Assembly: GCF_047495875.1 (NCBI RefSeq)
Contig: NC_092463.1
Coordinates: 9,806,622 to 9,870,621, forward strand
Reading direction: 5' to 3'
Source of the DNA: Pithys albifrons albifrons
Taxonomy: Eukaryota > Chordata > Aves > Passeriformes > Thamnophilidae
Length of the DNA: 64,000 nucleotides
The first letter of the stretch is position 1. The number at the start of each line of letters is the position of its first letter. The notes beneath the pieces are model-generated. The model saw nothing but the letters and a program-made list of their open reading frames with translations. It did not search any database and was not told where the DNA came from. Below, in pieces: positions 26,301 to 37,968 of this stretch. The translations under genes and the position numbers were made by a program.

Positions 26301-28683
26301 GAAAGAAAACACATGTATAGAGAAAGAAATCAATCCATTTATCTCATTTTCCTGTCCTGCTGGATACAGTTGTCTATCTCTCTTCACTGGCCATGATTAG
26401 CTGGACAACTAGCTCAGCTTGAAGTGGAATTCAATTACCAAGGCTGTAGAGTGCTACTAAGGGTTCATTGAGTATCAGCACTACCCAGGACTTCCTACCC
26501 ACAGCACAGCAGACTTCCTAGGTGGCTTCTTCAAGAAAGGATGACAAAGGCACTTAGGATAACACTGTGTGCTTTTGTCTGGTCAACAGTCCCACTCTTA
26601 ATATTTTAGATAGCCAGGTACAGATGAGGTAAATTCCTACACAGTGTCATCTGCCCAGTACTCAGGATCCTGCTCCTAGCAGAACAGTGGTTGTTTAAAG
26701 ACATTCCACGAACAGCTCACCACAGCCCAATGATGCTATCTATGCCAAAATCTGATGAGCAGACTCAAAAGAAAACAGTATTCCTTCAATCATTTCTTTT
26801 TTCCCTTCCATTTCTAGATCAAATAAACCAGATCTTCAGCAGCTGTAAGCCAAACTCATTTCAGCTGGTTTAGAGCAGCTGATGGCCTCATCAAAGCTTC
26901 TAAATCAGCATTTTGGCTTCAATTAACCTTTGCTGCCCTGAATACAGTGTTCAAACATGGCAGCAGTTAACATAAATGTGAATTGTTTAAGGAATTAAGA
27001 AGCAGAAAACAAACCTCATAAGAAACAAAAGGTACACTGTAAGCTGTTGGGAAACTTGGTTTTCATTTGGGTTGTAGTTACAGGCTAAATAACCCTGGAA
27101 TTCTGCCAACAGCAAAGCTGTGGCCTTACAGAAGTGTCTTGGTTTTATTTGGAACAAAAAGTGAGAGATGTCAGAGCACCTTGTAACAGGGGGAAGTAAT
27201 AAGATCAAAATGAAATGGAATAAAGGACTGAAATCCCTAAAACTCATTATAAAATGAACCAGGGAAATGGAATACTATACATAGGTTAAAAAAAAAAAAA
27301 AGAAAAAGAAAGAAAAAAAGAAAGAAAAAAAAATCAGGTTCTTTATTCCTTTAAACCAGAAATTAATAACATACACATATTTAATGTTCTCCAAGTTTAG
27401 ACCTGGTACTCTTCCCACTGAATTAGGCATGTATACATTATTAACATACATCAAAATACATTAAAGTAACATGAATGGTTTGATTTAAAATCCACAAATG
27501 CCTGGCAGTAATGTATCTTCACATCAAGTGAGCAAAAACCTTGCCACAAGTTTCTAGTTCCGCTGAATAGCGTTACATCCTTCACAAGATTTCAGGGCAC
27601 ATTGAAATGAATTTCTCCTCTAAATATCTGTGGGATTTTGTGTATTAGCTTGGCCTTGAGCCTTAAGGAAGGAGAAATAGCACAAGGAAAAGAACTTGGG
27701 GCAATCTTAGAAATCCCAGGCCATTGGCAGGACAGAGAATAACAGCCCTGAGCAGTGCCAGTGGCTGCTGAAGATTTTTCTTCCCTGATTCTTGATGCAG
27801 CAGAGAAATGTGCATTTAAAAATCCAATGCTTTGTGCAGTCTGTGTGCTCTGCTGCCTATGCACAGTAGGCCCTTATGCTAAATGGTCTCAAGAGAGTAT
27901 TCTTTGTGTGTGCACTGTTTATCCATTCAAGTTTGAGATTTACTGGGCTACATGAAGACACGTGGTGTAATTTTCTTCTCACACCCTTTTTCTACATGTG
28001 TACGCCAAATCAGCACCATACACTCTGTTTTTTGGCAGAAGAGATTGCCCTCTTCATGGCTGTACTCTGTTCAAGAGCTATTTCATAAATTATTCTGCAG
28101 TATCATTCTGTTGTTATGGAGCACACATACACACACTTTCCTCACCACTGCTTTAGTTGCATTTCGTACAAGTCAGACTGTACTGTTTAGTGCTGCCCTA
28201 TTTTCTAGGCTGCAGACTGTGGGTCACTACCTTTCTACAGGCTATTCAGTAGTGGTCACAACCAGAAAAACTTATCACCATGACAGGAAGAATTTACAGG
28301 AGTGTTCTGTTCAGGACAGATTTTTCTCATCTCTAATGCAATCTGAGGCAGTGGAGTTCAACGAACACTGCAGAAAATTTTTTTTAAAACAGAGATGTGG
28401 TAAATAACAGAATTATTTTAATCTGATTTCTAAAGAATGGAGGCTTATTTAATTTTGTCCTCTGTATGTGCACATGTGAGTTTGTATGTCTTTTCCCCAT
28501 ATTGAACATAACAGACTGAAAATTTGAGCAAATTTGCGTAATGGTAGGGACCTCAAGAATATGCCTCCATGGGTGTGATGACAAAAGGTAGCCAGGTAAA
28601 GACAGATCTCTTTTATATATAATAATAATTAAACTCTTAATAAACAGTAGAGAATCCTGAAGGGAAACAGTTTGTGGTATTTT
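26301..28683. other. Unique non-coding sequence
   Basis: No gene was recognised. The longest frame, 27952-28407 (151 codons, plus), has no domain, no signal of codon bias that can be judged by eye, and overlaps shorter frames; it is not supported as a gene. An A-rich simple tract lies at 27288-27333. Confidence 0.55.
27288..27333. repeat. A-rich tract (A)n / (GAAA)n
   Basis: A run of 14 A followed by interrupted GAAAA/GAAA units. It could be the remnant poly(A) tail of a retrocopy on the plus strand, but the preceding sequence shows no recognisable gene or LINE end, so simple sequence is the safer call. Confidence 0.85.
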
Positions 28684-28688
28684 GACAC
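28684..28688. repeat. Target-site duplication GACAC (left)
   Basis: GACAC lies directly before the TG that opens the LTR at 28689, and is repeated exactly directly after the LTR's closing CA at 29532-29536. Confidence 0.9.
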
Positions 28689-28820
28689 TGTCTTGGTTTG
28701 AGGGGAAAAACCAAAATGTTTACCCACAAGCGAGAGAGGGCGGGGGGGGGGCCGGGCTCCTACACAATAATCACGCCACTCTTTATCAAATTTAAGAAAA
28801 GGAATTTTAATACAAGAAGG

Positions 28821-28834
28821 ATAACTGTTCCTAA

Positions 28835-28886
<52 letters not shown>

Positions 28887-28896
28887 TTAGGAACAG

Positions 28897-28900
<4 letters not shown>
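28821..28900. repeat. 80-bp perfect palindrome with TA core
   Basis: The left arm begins ATAACTGTTCCTAACTGA (28821-28838) and the right arm ends TCAGTTAGGAACAGTTAT (28883-28900). The 44 bases between are pure TA repeats, so the whole 80 bp equals its own reverse complement with no spacer. It lies inside the solo LTR. One arm is probably the original LTR sequence and the other an inverted copy, for example from a template switch during replication through the TA tract. Confidence 0.95.
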
Positions 28901-28939
<39 letters not shown>

Positions 28940-28943
28940 CATA

Positions 28944-28976
<33 letters not shown>
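28839..28976. repeat. (TA)n microsatellite, three interrupted tracts
   Basis: TA tracts lie at 28839-28882, 28899-28932 and about 28944-28976. They are interrupted by the palindrome's right arm and by ACACATACATATC. Long TA arrays are unstable and are prone to slippage and assembly error, so the exact length should be treated with caution. Confidence 0.93.
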
Positions 28977-28983
<7 letters not shown>

Positions 28984-29225
28984 GGCTAGTGCAAACCGCT
29001 TCCCCAACACCACAAGAGAAAGAAAAAAACCAACAACAACAACAAAAAAACCCCAAACCAGCAGGTTTTCCTCCGGGAGGAAAGTTATACTTAGTGTCAA
29101 TGTCACAGCCCGGCTGGCCACAGAGTGAGTTACCAGTCCCTCTCCAGCGAGACAGACGAGTGGTGAGCTTTCAGATGGACTTTGTCTCTTCCCCCTGTGT
29201 TCCTTGTTCAAGAAGCAGAAAAACA

Positions 29226-29341
29226 CGAGCGGCCAGAAGCAGTCCTGGGGCAGGCAGCAGCAGCGAGCGGCCAAAAGCAGTCCCGGGACAGGCAGTGCCA
29301 GCGAGCGCCCAAAACCAACAGTCCGTGCCAGGCAGCAGCAG
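29226..29341. repeat. Three tandem copies of a ~38-bp GC-rich unit inside the LTR
   Basis: Units start with CGAGCGGCCA or CGAGCGCCCA at 29226, 29264 and 29302. Each continues to a GGCAGCAGCAG- or GGCAGTGCCAG-like end. The first two copies are very similar, and the third has a small insertion (about 40 bp). The block is much richer in GC and CpG than its surroundings. In the inferred minus-strand LTR it lies upstream of the putative end of transcription; repeated blocks in LTR U3 regions often act as enhancers, which is inference here. Confidence 0.88.
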
Positions 29342-29531
29342 CTTCCCCCCTCGGCAGCCACCACTTCCCCATTCCGCTGAGCTAAAGAATGGAATAATGT
29401 CCCCAAAACCAAAAGAGACAAACCTGCCGCCACCCAAGTGATCATCAGTTAACTACTTCTTTTTGTTAACTGCTGGCATGGGCAGTTAGTGGCAGGGGAG
29501 AGAATTTACATAATAATCCCAAACTACAACA

Positions 29532-29536
29532 GACAC
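29532..29536. repeat. Target-site duplication GACAC (right)
   Basis: This is the second copy of GACAC, directly after the CA that ends the LTR at 29531. Together with 28684-28688 it fixes both ends of the insertion. Confidence 0.9.
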
Positions 29537-32500
29537 CTAAAGGGATTGGGTTTACCTAGATCCTGAACTAATGCCTAGCTGTAGATATCCAAATCCTGGA
29601 GAAACACTGGATTTCAGACGTTTTGTTCCGGTTAGTAAGGATGCATGAAACCTCATGATAGGTAAGGAGAAGGTGAATAGGGAAAAAACCAGCAACTGGA
29701 TTAGACTACCACACTGTGCCAAGTCAGTTATTTGGGGTGAATGACTTACTCTTCTTTTACAGGAATCCTGAAGGAAAATGGCTTTTCGTATTTTTCTACA
29801 GCAAAGGATATTTCTCTACCTGATCATCTCAAAAACAGCAGAGAATCCATCATAAAGCTGCAGGAGACCATTCTTTATCAATTCTTCTCAAGACACTGCT
29901 TATTATCTACTCAGAGAAATGTCAGAGAAATAAAGGATTCCAGCAAAATATTAAGTTCCTTCTACTAATTTAGAATATCGCACAAGGGAATTATTTTGCA
30001 AGTTTTCATCTAATGAAACAATAGCACAGTTGGAAAACACAAAAACCACAAGCTGCTATTCACAAACTGGTCTTTAGCTTTAGAGTTGCCTTGCAGTATC
30101 CAGATACAAAGCTTACCATAGCCCCATTTTGTGCAAACCAGCATAACTTCAAGAAAATTGATATAACTCCATTTCACAGCATTAAGCAAGGCCTTAGGTT
30201 GAGATATTTGGCAGAAAATCCATGGAAAAGTATGAGCAGAAGGTTCCTGACTCACTGGAGGTCAGTATTAATGATGTGTTTTGCTTTAAAAATTATGATT
30301 AAAAACCCCACAAAATTAAGAACACCCACCCTAAAAATCAAAATGAAAAAACCAAATAAATAGGAGCAATCTACTGTTGCAAAAGTATCTAGAAAATATT
30401 GTGCTCTCTGCTTCTCCCAGCTATCTTCCCCAGAGGAAAAGGGTGATGGCTGTCCTAAAGCCTCATTTGTCCTCAACAGCTTCTTGCAGCAACTGAGAAT
30501 AAACTCCTTATGTGCATTTCCTTCAAGTTTTGATTCAACACAGATGGCTGGTTTTCCATTGTTTTAAAATCTTCTTCCCCCTTGGACACATTTTTCTTTT
30601 CCTTGCCTTCTATGGTATATCTTGAAGAATTCATTGTTTTTTATAAGGATCATTAAGCTTTCTCTTCAGCTGCGTATCCAGGCTGTGTGATGAGATGGCA
30701 ACAACCACCCGAGGGACTCTGGATGTGTCTGGTGCTGCCTTAGGAAAGAACTTGGGGGAGATGTCTTGAGGTTCCTTCCTGCTTTACATTTCTGTAATTT
30801 ACACTATCATTCCTTCTTGGCCCTTATTTTTTTTTTATTTTGGCCATAGATTACATGATACCAAATTCAGCAAAACTCTTCAGTACATGTTCATGTTCAT
30901 CCTGTCTAGAAAAGGTGCTAAGAATGAATTTGGTTCCCACTAGAATGACTTCTTGAGCATCTCAGTAAAGCCCTTTTTCTGAGTTCTGCCTTTTCCTCCT
31001 GTTTCTTCATAGTGTCTCTCATCCCAATATCAGTTTGCATGTCAGGCTTTCTAGATGAGCTTATTTCCGGTCACTCTCCAGTTCTTCCTTTTCCTGAGAT
31101 CTCTCTTCATCCTCTGCATTGCAGGATTGTTGACCCCCGACCTGCTCCACCTACATTTTTACTGTACAGATACAGATTATCCCATACTCAGAGCCTAGAA
31201 ATGAGGTAGCACTGGTAATTGATGAAGCTCCAGATGTGCAATTTCTACCAAGCTGTCCTTCCAGGCACCTCCCTCTTCCATTGCTCCTCACAACAGGTTT
31301 GGTTATGGGTGCTCAAGGAGAGAAGGGAACTACAACCCAAAGGTTAGCAAAGACTAGGAAGGCCAGGAAATGGTCAGTAAGAGACCAAAAACTGAGTACT
31401 GTGGTATAGGTTCCCCCATATGAATGCAGTGAAATAGGGAACAGCAATGAGCTCTACAGTTACCTCCCTCTGTCTTCAGTAATGGGTGGCAACAGTTCAA
31501 ATAAACATAAGCACCAAATTAACAATTTAACAACTTGAAGAGTTTTCAGTGAGATACATACCAAGAAAACAGGCAAGTTCTTTTTGAGGAAGATCTTGAA
31601 AGATTTTTTCTGGTTTGGTTGGTTGGTTGGGCTTTTTTCTCCTGAAACATTAACACAATAGGAACCCAAATCTAGTAATAGTAAGTAATAATCCTGTCCT
31701 AAAACATTACATAATAAGTATGTCACCTAAATTTTTGTGGTTCATTTTGAGACACATGGAAATAAGATTTATGTTTCAAAAGGTAGGGAGGGGAAGGGCA
31801 CTATTGATCATTGTTATAATAATGAGCCTTGTGCTTGCAGATTTAATCTGTTTGTGCTAGGCGACAAAGACTTACTGAAGAAAAACCTGTATCTCTGGCA
31901 TAAATACAGGGACATTAGACTGCCTCTGAAAGACTGAAATCTGGAAATAATTCTCAGAATTTGTGAATTGATTTTGCTTCACCTGTAGGTTTAAGCTCTC
32001 AGTTTTAAATTGTTATCATTAGATTCCTTTATTGTGTGGATTGGTTTTTATCTTTAATATGAGAACAGTTAGTGATCTTTCTAGCTAGGAAAAATTGGAA
32101 TCCTAATAACAAAATACCAGGAAGATGATAACATGTTATACTGAGTGACTGATTTTCACTTTTTCATGCAGGCCAATTTATTGTAATTAAAGATTGCCAC
32201 TTCAGCACAAGGGTCAAAGACTAGGGCTTGTACAATCATTTCCTAAAGGAATTCTTAAGAGACAGAAGAATGAAATCTCTGCTATCACCATCATTTTGTT
32301 CTGCTTTATATCGTTAGCAAAGCTTGTTGCTAAAATGCATAATTTTAACAAGGAACTTAATTTTGATCTCTGTTACAGGCTTGGTTTTCCAACCCAGAGC
32401 AAATAAAAGCTGCTTTATGCAACCAACAATTGAATTGGTTCTTGAATCCTGTAAGACATTCTTTGTGTGCATTTAAATTCAGTTGACCTATTCCCATTAA

Positions 32501-33176
32501 AGAAGACAGCACAGACCCAGGTCATATAGAACTGGCTACACAACTGATAGAAAAGTGGCAAGTAGTCTGCTTGGATTCAATCCTTACGTGCAGGGGTGAT
32601 TACCTTTGAGGCATGGCTTGCATCATCTCTCTAGGATGAAGTCAACAATGCCAAATAGTTAGGATGCTTCCCAATTGACCCTGAGCATTCCAAAATTTAG
32701 GGTTTGTTGTGGTGAACTCTTTGCTCGTAGTATGCCCCTATTTTGTACCAGTATGTTTGTACTTGCTCTCCTGATACACATTTTTTTTAATTTAAGGTTG
32801 TCTTCAGTATTTAGCTTTGCCCAAGAAAAAAATTAGTGCCAAATTATAAGAGAACTAAAATACACTAAACACCAGACAACCAGATGGGCAGGTGCAGTAC
32901 TTTTTCCGCTGGAAAGAACAAAAGTGCATAGTGATGCACAGATTAACTGTGAGATATAATTCATTTTAAGTCAATGTACAGCTGAACCAAATAATGCTCC
33001 AAGTTCTTATTAACACTGAGACAAAAAGGGAAAGAGTGACGGAAAGTAATTGAACAGGCAGGATCAAGAATTTGCAGGCTCAGGAAACATATGACATCTG
33101 AAAAGTCTACCTGAAACAGGCAAGCAAAACAGAGAAGAAGCAACAGGTGAAAATTAATCTTCAAAATCATCATTTC
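29537..33176. other. Unique non-coding sequence
   Basis: No gene was recognised. Small frames at 29741-29968, 30091-30363 and 31012-31209 have no domains. A GGTTGGTTGG run at 31616-31629 and T runs near 30829 are simple sequence. Confidence 0.55.
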
Positions 33177-33887
33177 AGTGTGCTGCAGCAGTCAAAAATA
33201 CCAAGCAAACTGAGGGCATCATGAAGCAAGCTATTGAGAAAAACATAAAGGGAATCATTTTGCTGGTTCAGAAACCCAGGGTGAACCCTCATAGTAAGCA
33301 CTGGTGTAGTCCTGCATCTCCAGAAGGATGTGATGAAGTTAGGGAAAAGGAAAGAACAGGAAGGTAAATGATCAAGGGAGAGATGCAAAAGGCTGAGACT
33401 CCAGATTTGGGCAGGAAAAAGCTGAAGGGGACATAATGAAGGATTTCAAAGTCATGAAGAGTGTGGGTAAGCCAAGTGCACACCCCATATACCAATACCT
33501 GGAGTATGAGGGCTGGGGGACATTCGGGGAAACTAACAGGGAATTGGTGTAAAGGAGATAAAATACAGTGAGTACATCTGCACATTGGGGCAGTGAACTC
33601 CTAACACCTGCTACACAGGAGGTTGTAGACAGAGGTGTCAGCAGGGCCAGAGAGAGATTAGAAAAATTCATGGACTACAGACAAGTCCATGAGTGGCTAT
33701 AAAAATACCTGGGCAAGCACTTACTTCCTAACATCTCTGATTAAATTTGGAAGAGGAGAAGCAGGGGGTAGAATACAGAAGATGACAGGCTCCAGTGCTT
33801 ACCCTAAAAGGATCTTCAGCCTCCACTGCTGGAGACACAAACTCAGGTGTGATGAACTGCACCTCAGAACTATTTCTTATGTACTTA
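33177..33887 (+). mobile_element. Old CR1-like LINE 3' region
   Basis: The segment starts GTGTGCTGCAGCAGTCAAAAA. It continues with GGCATCATGAAGCAAGCTAT, ATCATTTTGCTGGTTCAGAA, AGAAAAATTCATGGACTACA and GTCCATGAGTGGCTAT, and ends with CTTCAGCCTCCACTGCTGG and ATTTCTTATGTACTTA. This is the order of the 3' portion of old CR1 elements shared by turtles, crocodiles and birds, as I recall them (the GCAGCAGTCAAAAA-, AAATTCATGGAG- and TTCTTATGTTC-type blocks). It is heavily mutated, and the frames found on the opposite strand (33170-33671) are by-products. Confidence 0.75.
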
Positions 33888-34049
33888 AAAAAATCAACTC
33901 AAAAGGCATAAGAACAACAGTCTGTAGGTTGATTTGATCCTTCAGTAGAGGAAGGGCTAACTGTCAAAACCAGTCTGAGTCAGAGCTGGAAATGCAAAGG
34001 AAAACAAATTATTATTGTTATTCCTAACAACAAAGAAACAAACGAGAAG

Positions 34050-34520
34050 CCAAAAATGCTCCAACTTGGACGGAGAATTACTACATCAGCCACAAATATG
34101 GTAGGATATATAAAGTCTGTATAATGGACAGTATTTCCAGAAGACACAGTACTACCATATAAAGCACAGGTAAGACCTACATACAGCTCTCTTCAATCTC
34201 ATTTAAAGAAAAAAGCAACTCTCCAGGGAATAGAGAGGCTAAATTAGGCAGTGAAACTAGAAAAAAGTATGTGTTGATCAGACAAAGAAAGCCTGAGAGG
34301 AGAGATAATTTGTTCTCTATAAACATATTAGTGAGGTAAATGTCAGAGGAGGAAGATGAGGTAATTAAAGTAAAGGAAAATGTTGTCACAAGAATTAATG
34401 AGCAGAGACTAACCAGAAATGTCCTCAGGCTGGACTTGCTAATTTTCAGAAATGTTCAGTTCTGGAAGAGCTTTCCATTTGGAGCAGAAGGAAAAAAGTA
34501 GTTTTGAGCTGGTCCTTCTT
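34050..34520 (+). mobile_element. Second old CR1-like LINE 3' fragment
   Basis: Motifs in order are CCATATAAAGCACAGGTAAG, GCCTGAGAGGAGAGATAATT, TCTCTATAAACATATTAGTG, ACAAGAATTAATGAGCAGAG and CAGTTCTGGAAGAGCTTTCC. They correspond to the CR1 blocks reading roughly TATAAAGCACTGGTAAG, GGCTGAGGGGGGATATGATT, CTCTATAAATATATCAGAGG, ACAAGAACAAATGG and AGTTCTGGAACAGCCTTCC. It lies 160 bp downstream of the preceding CR1 in the same orientation, but repeats its region instead of continuing it, so it is a separate insertion or a duplication. Confidence 0.75.
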
Positions 34521-37500
34521 AAACCTGTGAAAGGAGTAACACCTTAATAGGAAAAGACCACACTTGATGACTCAAGAGACCACTTCCTGTGCCACGTCCC
34601 TTGCTCTCAGTGTCCCTTAATTGTTGACCATGGATATCAAATAAGAGTGGTTAGTCCTGAGGGATTTCTTATGTCAGGGACCTTGAGGAGGGGGAGGAGC
34701 AGCTGCCTATTATTTTCCATGGCCCCATCATCATGTCAGTACCTCATGATCAGCAGTGTCAAAGGGGACATGCACAAGGCTTTGAATGGCTCTGCCAATT
34801 GCACCCTAAAATAGGTCTCATTAGCAGGGGATTACAGCATTTTTTGTGGACAGGGGATATCAAAGGCACTGGACATTGTATTGTACACCTTCTCTAGACC
34901 CAAGGTCATAATTATGTTTATTGAAAAACTTCTATTATGTTTTCCTCTGGCCATTTTACTGTTATCCTTTCTGCTGCTTGGGGAGGTTCTTCACTCAAAG
35001 CCTGCTTTCTATTCAGTGTTTCTTCTTTTCTTTTTTTCCTCTATCCTCTTTTGCCTAGACTACTCCCGCTCCCTTTTTATCCCTACTACTTCTGCATCCA
35101 AAAGCAAGCAGACAAGCAGTAAAGCAACCTAACAACACATTCAGATTTGGTCAGAATCTTCCTAAGCCTTTACATGTCAAGAAACAGAGGAAAAGGAACA
35201 GGTGGAGAATCTGATGGGCATGTTCTTTAATCTTGCATTGCTAAAAAAAGAAAGCAGAATATATCAGGTATTTGCTGTATTTTTAAATAACGGGAATTAA
35301 AACTTCACTGCTGTCTCCTGTGTTACCTGGAATGTTGAATACTAACATCAGGATTTCAAGCTTTTGCCACTAAAGCCAATTGCTAGCTATTTTCAACACT
35401 CTCCAGGCTGTAGTTTAGCATTGTGTCTCTACAGCTTTTTCCCCCATGAAGTTTTCATATTTCCAAGTCACTGATCACAGTCCTGTGATTACTGCTGTTT
35501 AAATATAGTCTAATGCAGAACATTAAAAATCTACAGGACCATAATCAACTCAACCCACGCAATAGTGCTTTGAACACCGGAGTGCTAAGGAATAATGAAA
35601 AGGCCACACATGTATATCTAACTAGCTAATTTTAAGAGTCTAAAAAAAAGATTTAATATTACAGCCCAAGGCCTAGAAAGCCAAGTTTTCACTGCTGATG
35701 TGTCAGCCTTTCCAATATTCCTGCAACCTGCACTCCTACAGTCCCAAGAATGACATCTGTACAAGTCTGCCTAAGGTGTCACTTGGAACAGAAGGTGTGC
35801 AGAAGATATTCCAGCTGACTCAGTTGTTCCCCTGCAGTCCTATCTGCTCTGCTGCTCCAGGGCCTGAGAATGGTGCAATATATCGACAATTGACGCTACT
35901 TGTCAAAACAAACAAAAGGGTTGAAACTTTGCATCTGGGTGCATGTGCTCAGGAAAAAAAAAAGGAAGCTGATAATGTCATACAGACATTGTAACTCACT
36001 CTAGCCCCTAATAAAAAGTGGCATTAGTAAAGGTGCTATTAGATGTATGGATCAAAAAAAAAAAAAAGCAAAAAACCTTTTACAGTCAGCAAGTAAAGCA
36101 GATAATGGAAAATTACCAGCAGAGTAGAAAGCCAGTTTCTTTTGCTTGACTTCATAGAGAAACAGGTCTGTGATGCAGCTGTTTGCACCTCTCTGTCAAA
36201 TTGGAAACCCAGAGTTGTCATATCTTTAACAATAAAGAGAATAACAGCCTTTTAAACTCTGCTTAAAGTGTCAGGGCCTCGCCCTCCACAACCACCCCAC
36301 CTTTAAATCAACAGTAAAGGGTTCAGTGATTTCCACAGTAATAGGAATTTGCTCTTATTTGAATGTGACATTAACATGGATATACTGTTCTCAGGAGAAC
36401 TGACTGCTATGGGCCAGAGCTGGGCATTGATTTCACACCAAATTCCCCATTGATCAGGCATGGTAGGAAGTCTATTCATTGAATTGATAGCTGGATATAG
36501 CTATACAGTATTTGTTTTCCTTTTAATATACAGCTTCAACAGTAAGCCATGCATGAATTTAATAAAAGAAGATAATAATCTATCCATTCTATGAGCTATA
36601 GACAGAACCTGGGTGGTTATCAGACCTGCTGCTATAAATCATGTCAAATAGGAGACCCATTTTAGGTTCACCAGTGAAAAAAAATTCCTGTTTCAAATAG
36701 ACAAAACCTATGCTTCTCACTCATATTCAGTAAATTGATAATTGTATCCAGTTATGGTTTATCAATGTAAAACCATCAGCAAAAGAGAATCAAACAATTT
36801 GTATTGTTAGAAAACAAGCTTTTGAAGGCAACTAACTATCTTTAAACAGTGAATTAAAGAATTTCTAGTATCTGTTGCAATGATCCTTAGTTGTTCAGCA
36901 TGCTCTTTGAGCAGCTGCTTCCTATTCAGGATTGGAAGTTTTGTTAAGGTCATCCTATGAAACAATGAAAGGACATGCTTTGAATATGCTAATGTGTTCT
37001 GTTGGGAGAGAGAAAATGGGCTGATGTAAAAGTCATTGACAGCCATAAGGAAAACCAAATGGGTAGTACAATTGTTAGCAGTGCTATGTCTGCAGCTCAG
37101 TCTGGGAATGGATCCTTAGCAATCATTTTCTGCTAGACACTTGTTTGTACATGGCAAAAGTGAGGCAAAGGAATTACATGCATAATGCTTTTCAAGAAGA
37201 AAAGATCTGTACTTTTAATAGGTAGGCTGAAAGTTACTTTCTTAGATGCAGAAATGCCTTGAATTCAGCTCTTACTTTTCATTTAGGGAGCATCATTAAA
37301 GCCAAGAAAAGGACCCTGGGTGCAGAGTGGCATAAATAAGATCAAAAGCTGAGCTAGCACGTGTGAAGGGTGTTGCCTAGCAGACAGCACTCTCATTTAA
37401 TGGCACAAAGGGGTGACATGACTGTTCTTACTAGCATAATTAAACATCAGTGTTTTGGTAAATTATATCATCTCTTCTTTCTCTTTTAACAGCTCATGTG

Positions 37501-37963
37501 GAAAGAATGAAAGGTTTACTCTCTACCTGGCCCAGCAGATGTGATGTGGTTTTGTGCAATGAGCCTCTCAGAACAGTGCAGAATGATATCAGATTGTTGC
37601 TAAAAAAGCTGCAGAGCCTAAAGGCTGCTTGCTCTTATCCCAGGGCGTGACACTCCAGCAACTCCACAGTAGCAAGAGGAGCATGGAAACCTGATTAAGG
37701 TAACAAGTTCTGCTGAGCTACCCAAAATGACAGATGAACAAGGTAAAGGAAAACAAATCTAATTTTCTTTTAATCATGGCACTCTAGTACTCCTTCATAA
37801 CTGTTTGAGTGACTTGAAATCAAACAATACAATAAGAAATAAATGCATTTGGGAAAGAATTTCAAATTCACTCATAGATTCACTTATTCACCCATGTTTA
37901 GCTCAAGGGGAAAAGCCAGACTGCTGTTGGTTGCATGCAGTTCATTCCCTCAGTCAGCAAAAA
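34521..37963. other. Unique non-coding sequence
   Basis: No gene was recognised. Frames at 34881-35132 and 35698-35994 lack domains. An A run occupies 36053-36067. A weak exon-like interval at 37493-37699 is discussed as a finding but is not annotated as a gene. Confidence 0.55.
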
Positions 37964-37968
37964 GCATA
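37964..37968. repeat. Target-site duplication GCATA (left)
   Basis: GCATA lies directly before the TG that opens the LTR at 37969; the same five bases follow the LTR at 38594-38598. Confidence 0.92.

Larger units (their letters stand above)
28689..29531 (-). mobile_element. Solo LTR of an avian endogenous retrovirus (ERVL-like)
   Basis: The 843-bp unit opens with TGTCTTGGTTTGAGG, closes with AAACTACAACA and is flanked by a perfect 5-bp duplication (GACAC). TG...CA ends with a 5-bp duplication fit a retroviral LTR, and 5 bp is usual for ERVL-type integrases. No gag, pol or env lies beside it, so it is a solo LTR left by recombination between the two LTRs of a provirus. The minus orientation is inferred. 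In that sense it starts TGTTGTAGTTTGGG and ends CCTCAAACCAAGACA, resembling the TGTTATGGGTTT start and TTCAACCCAGGACA end of the LTR at 37969-38593. The open frames inside (28989-29441 plus, 28945-29445 minus) are accidental. It contains a TA-rich palindrome, a 38-bp tandem repeat and a run of ten or more G at 28742-28751. Confidence 0.9.

Noticed and set aside
27288..27333. Poly(A) tail of a processed pseudogene
   Set aside because: No recognisable transcript sequence or flanking duplication is visible upstream.
27952..28407. 151-codon plus-strand open frame
   Set aside because: No recognisable domain, no splice or promoter context, and overlapping frames; compatible with chance.
28945..29445. 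166-codon minus-strand frame and 150-codon plus-strand frame
   Set aside because: Both lie wholly inside the solo LTR bounded by GACAC duplications. The minus frame ends in a TA-repeat translation (alternating I and Y), and neither has a retroviral domain.
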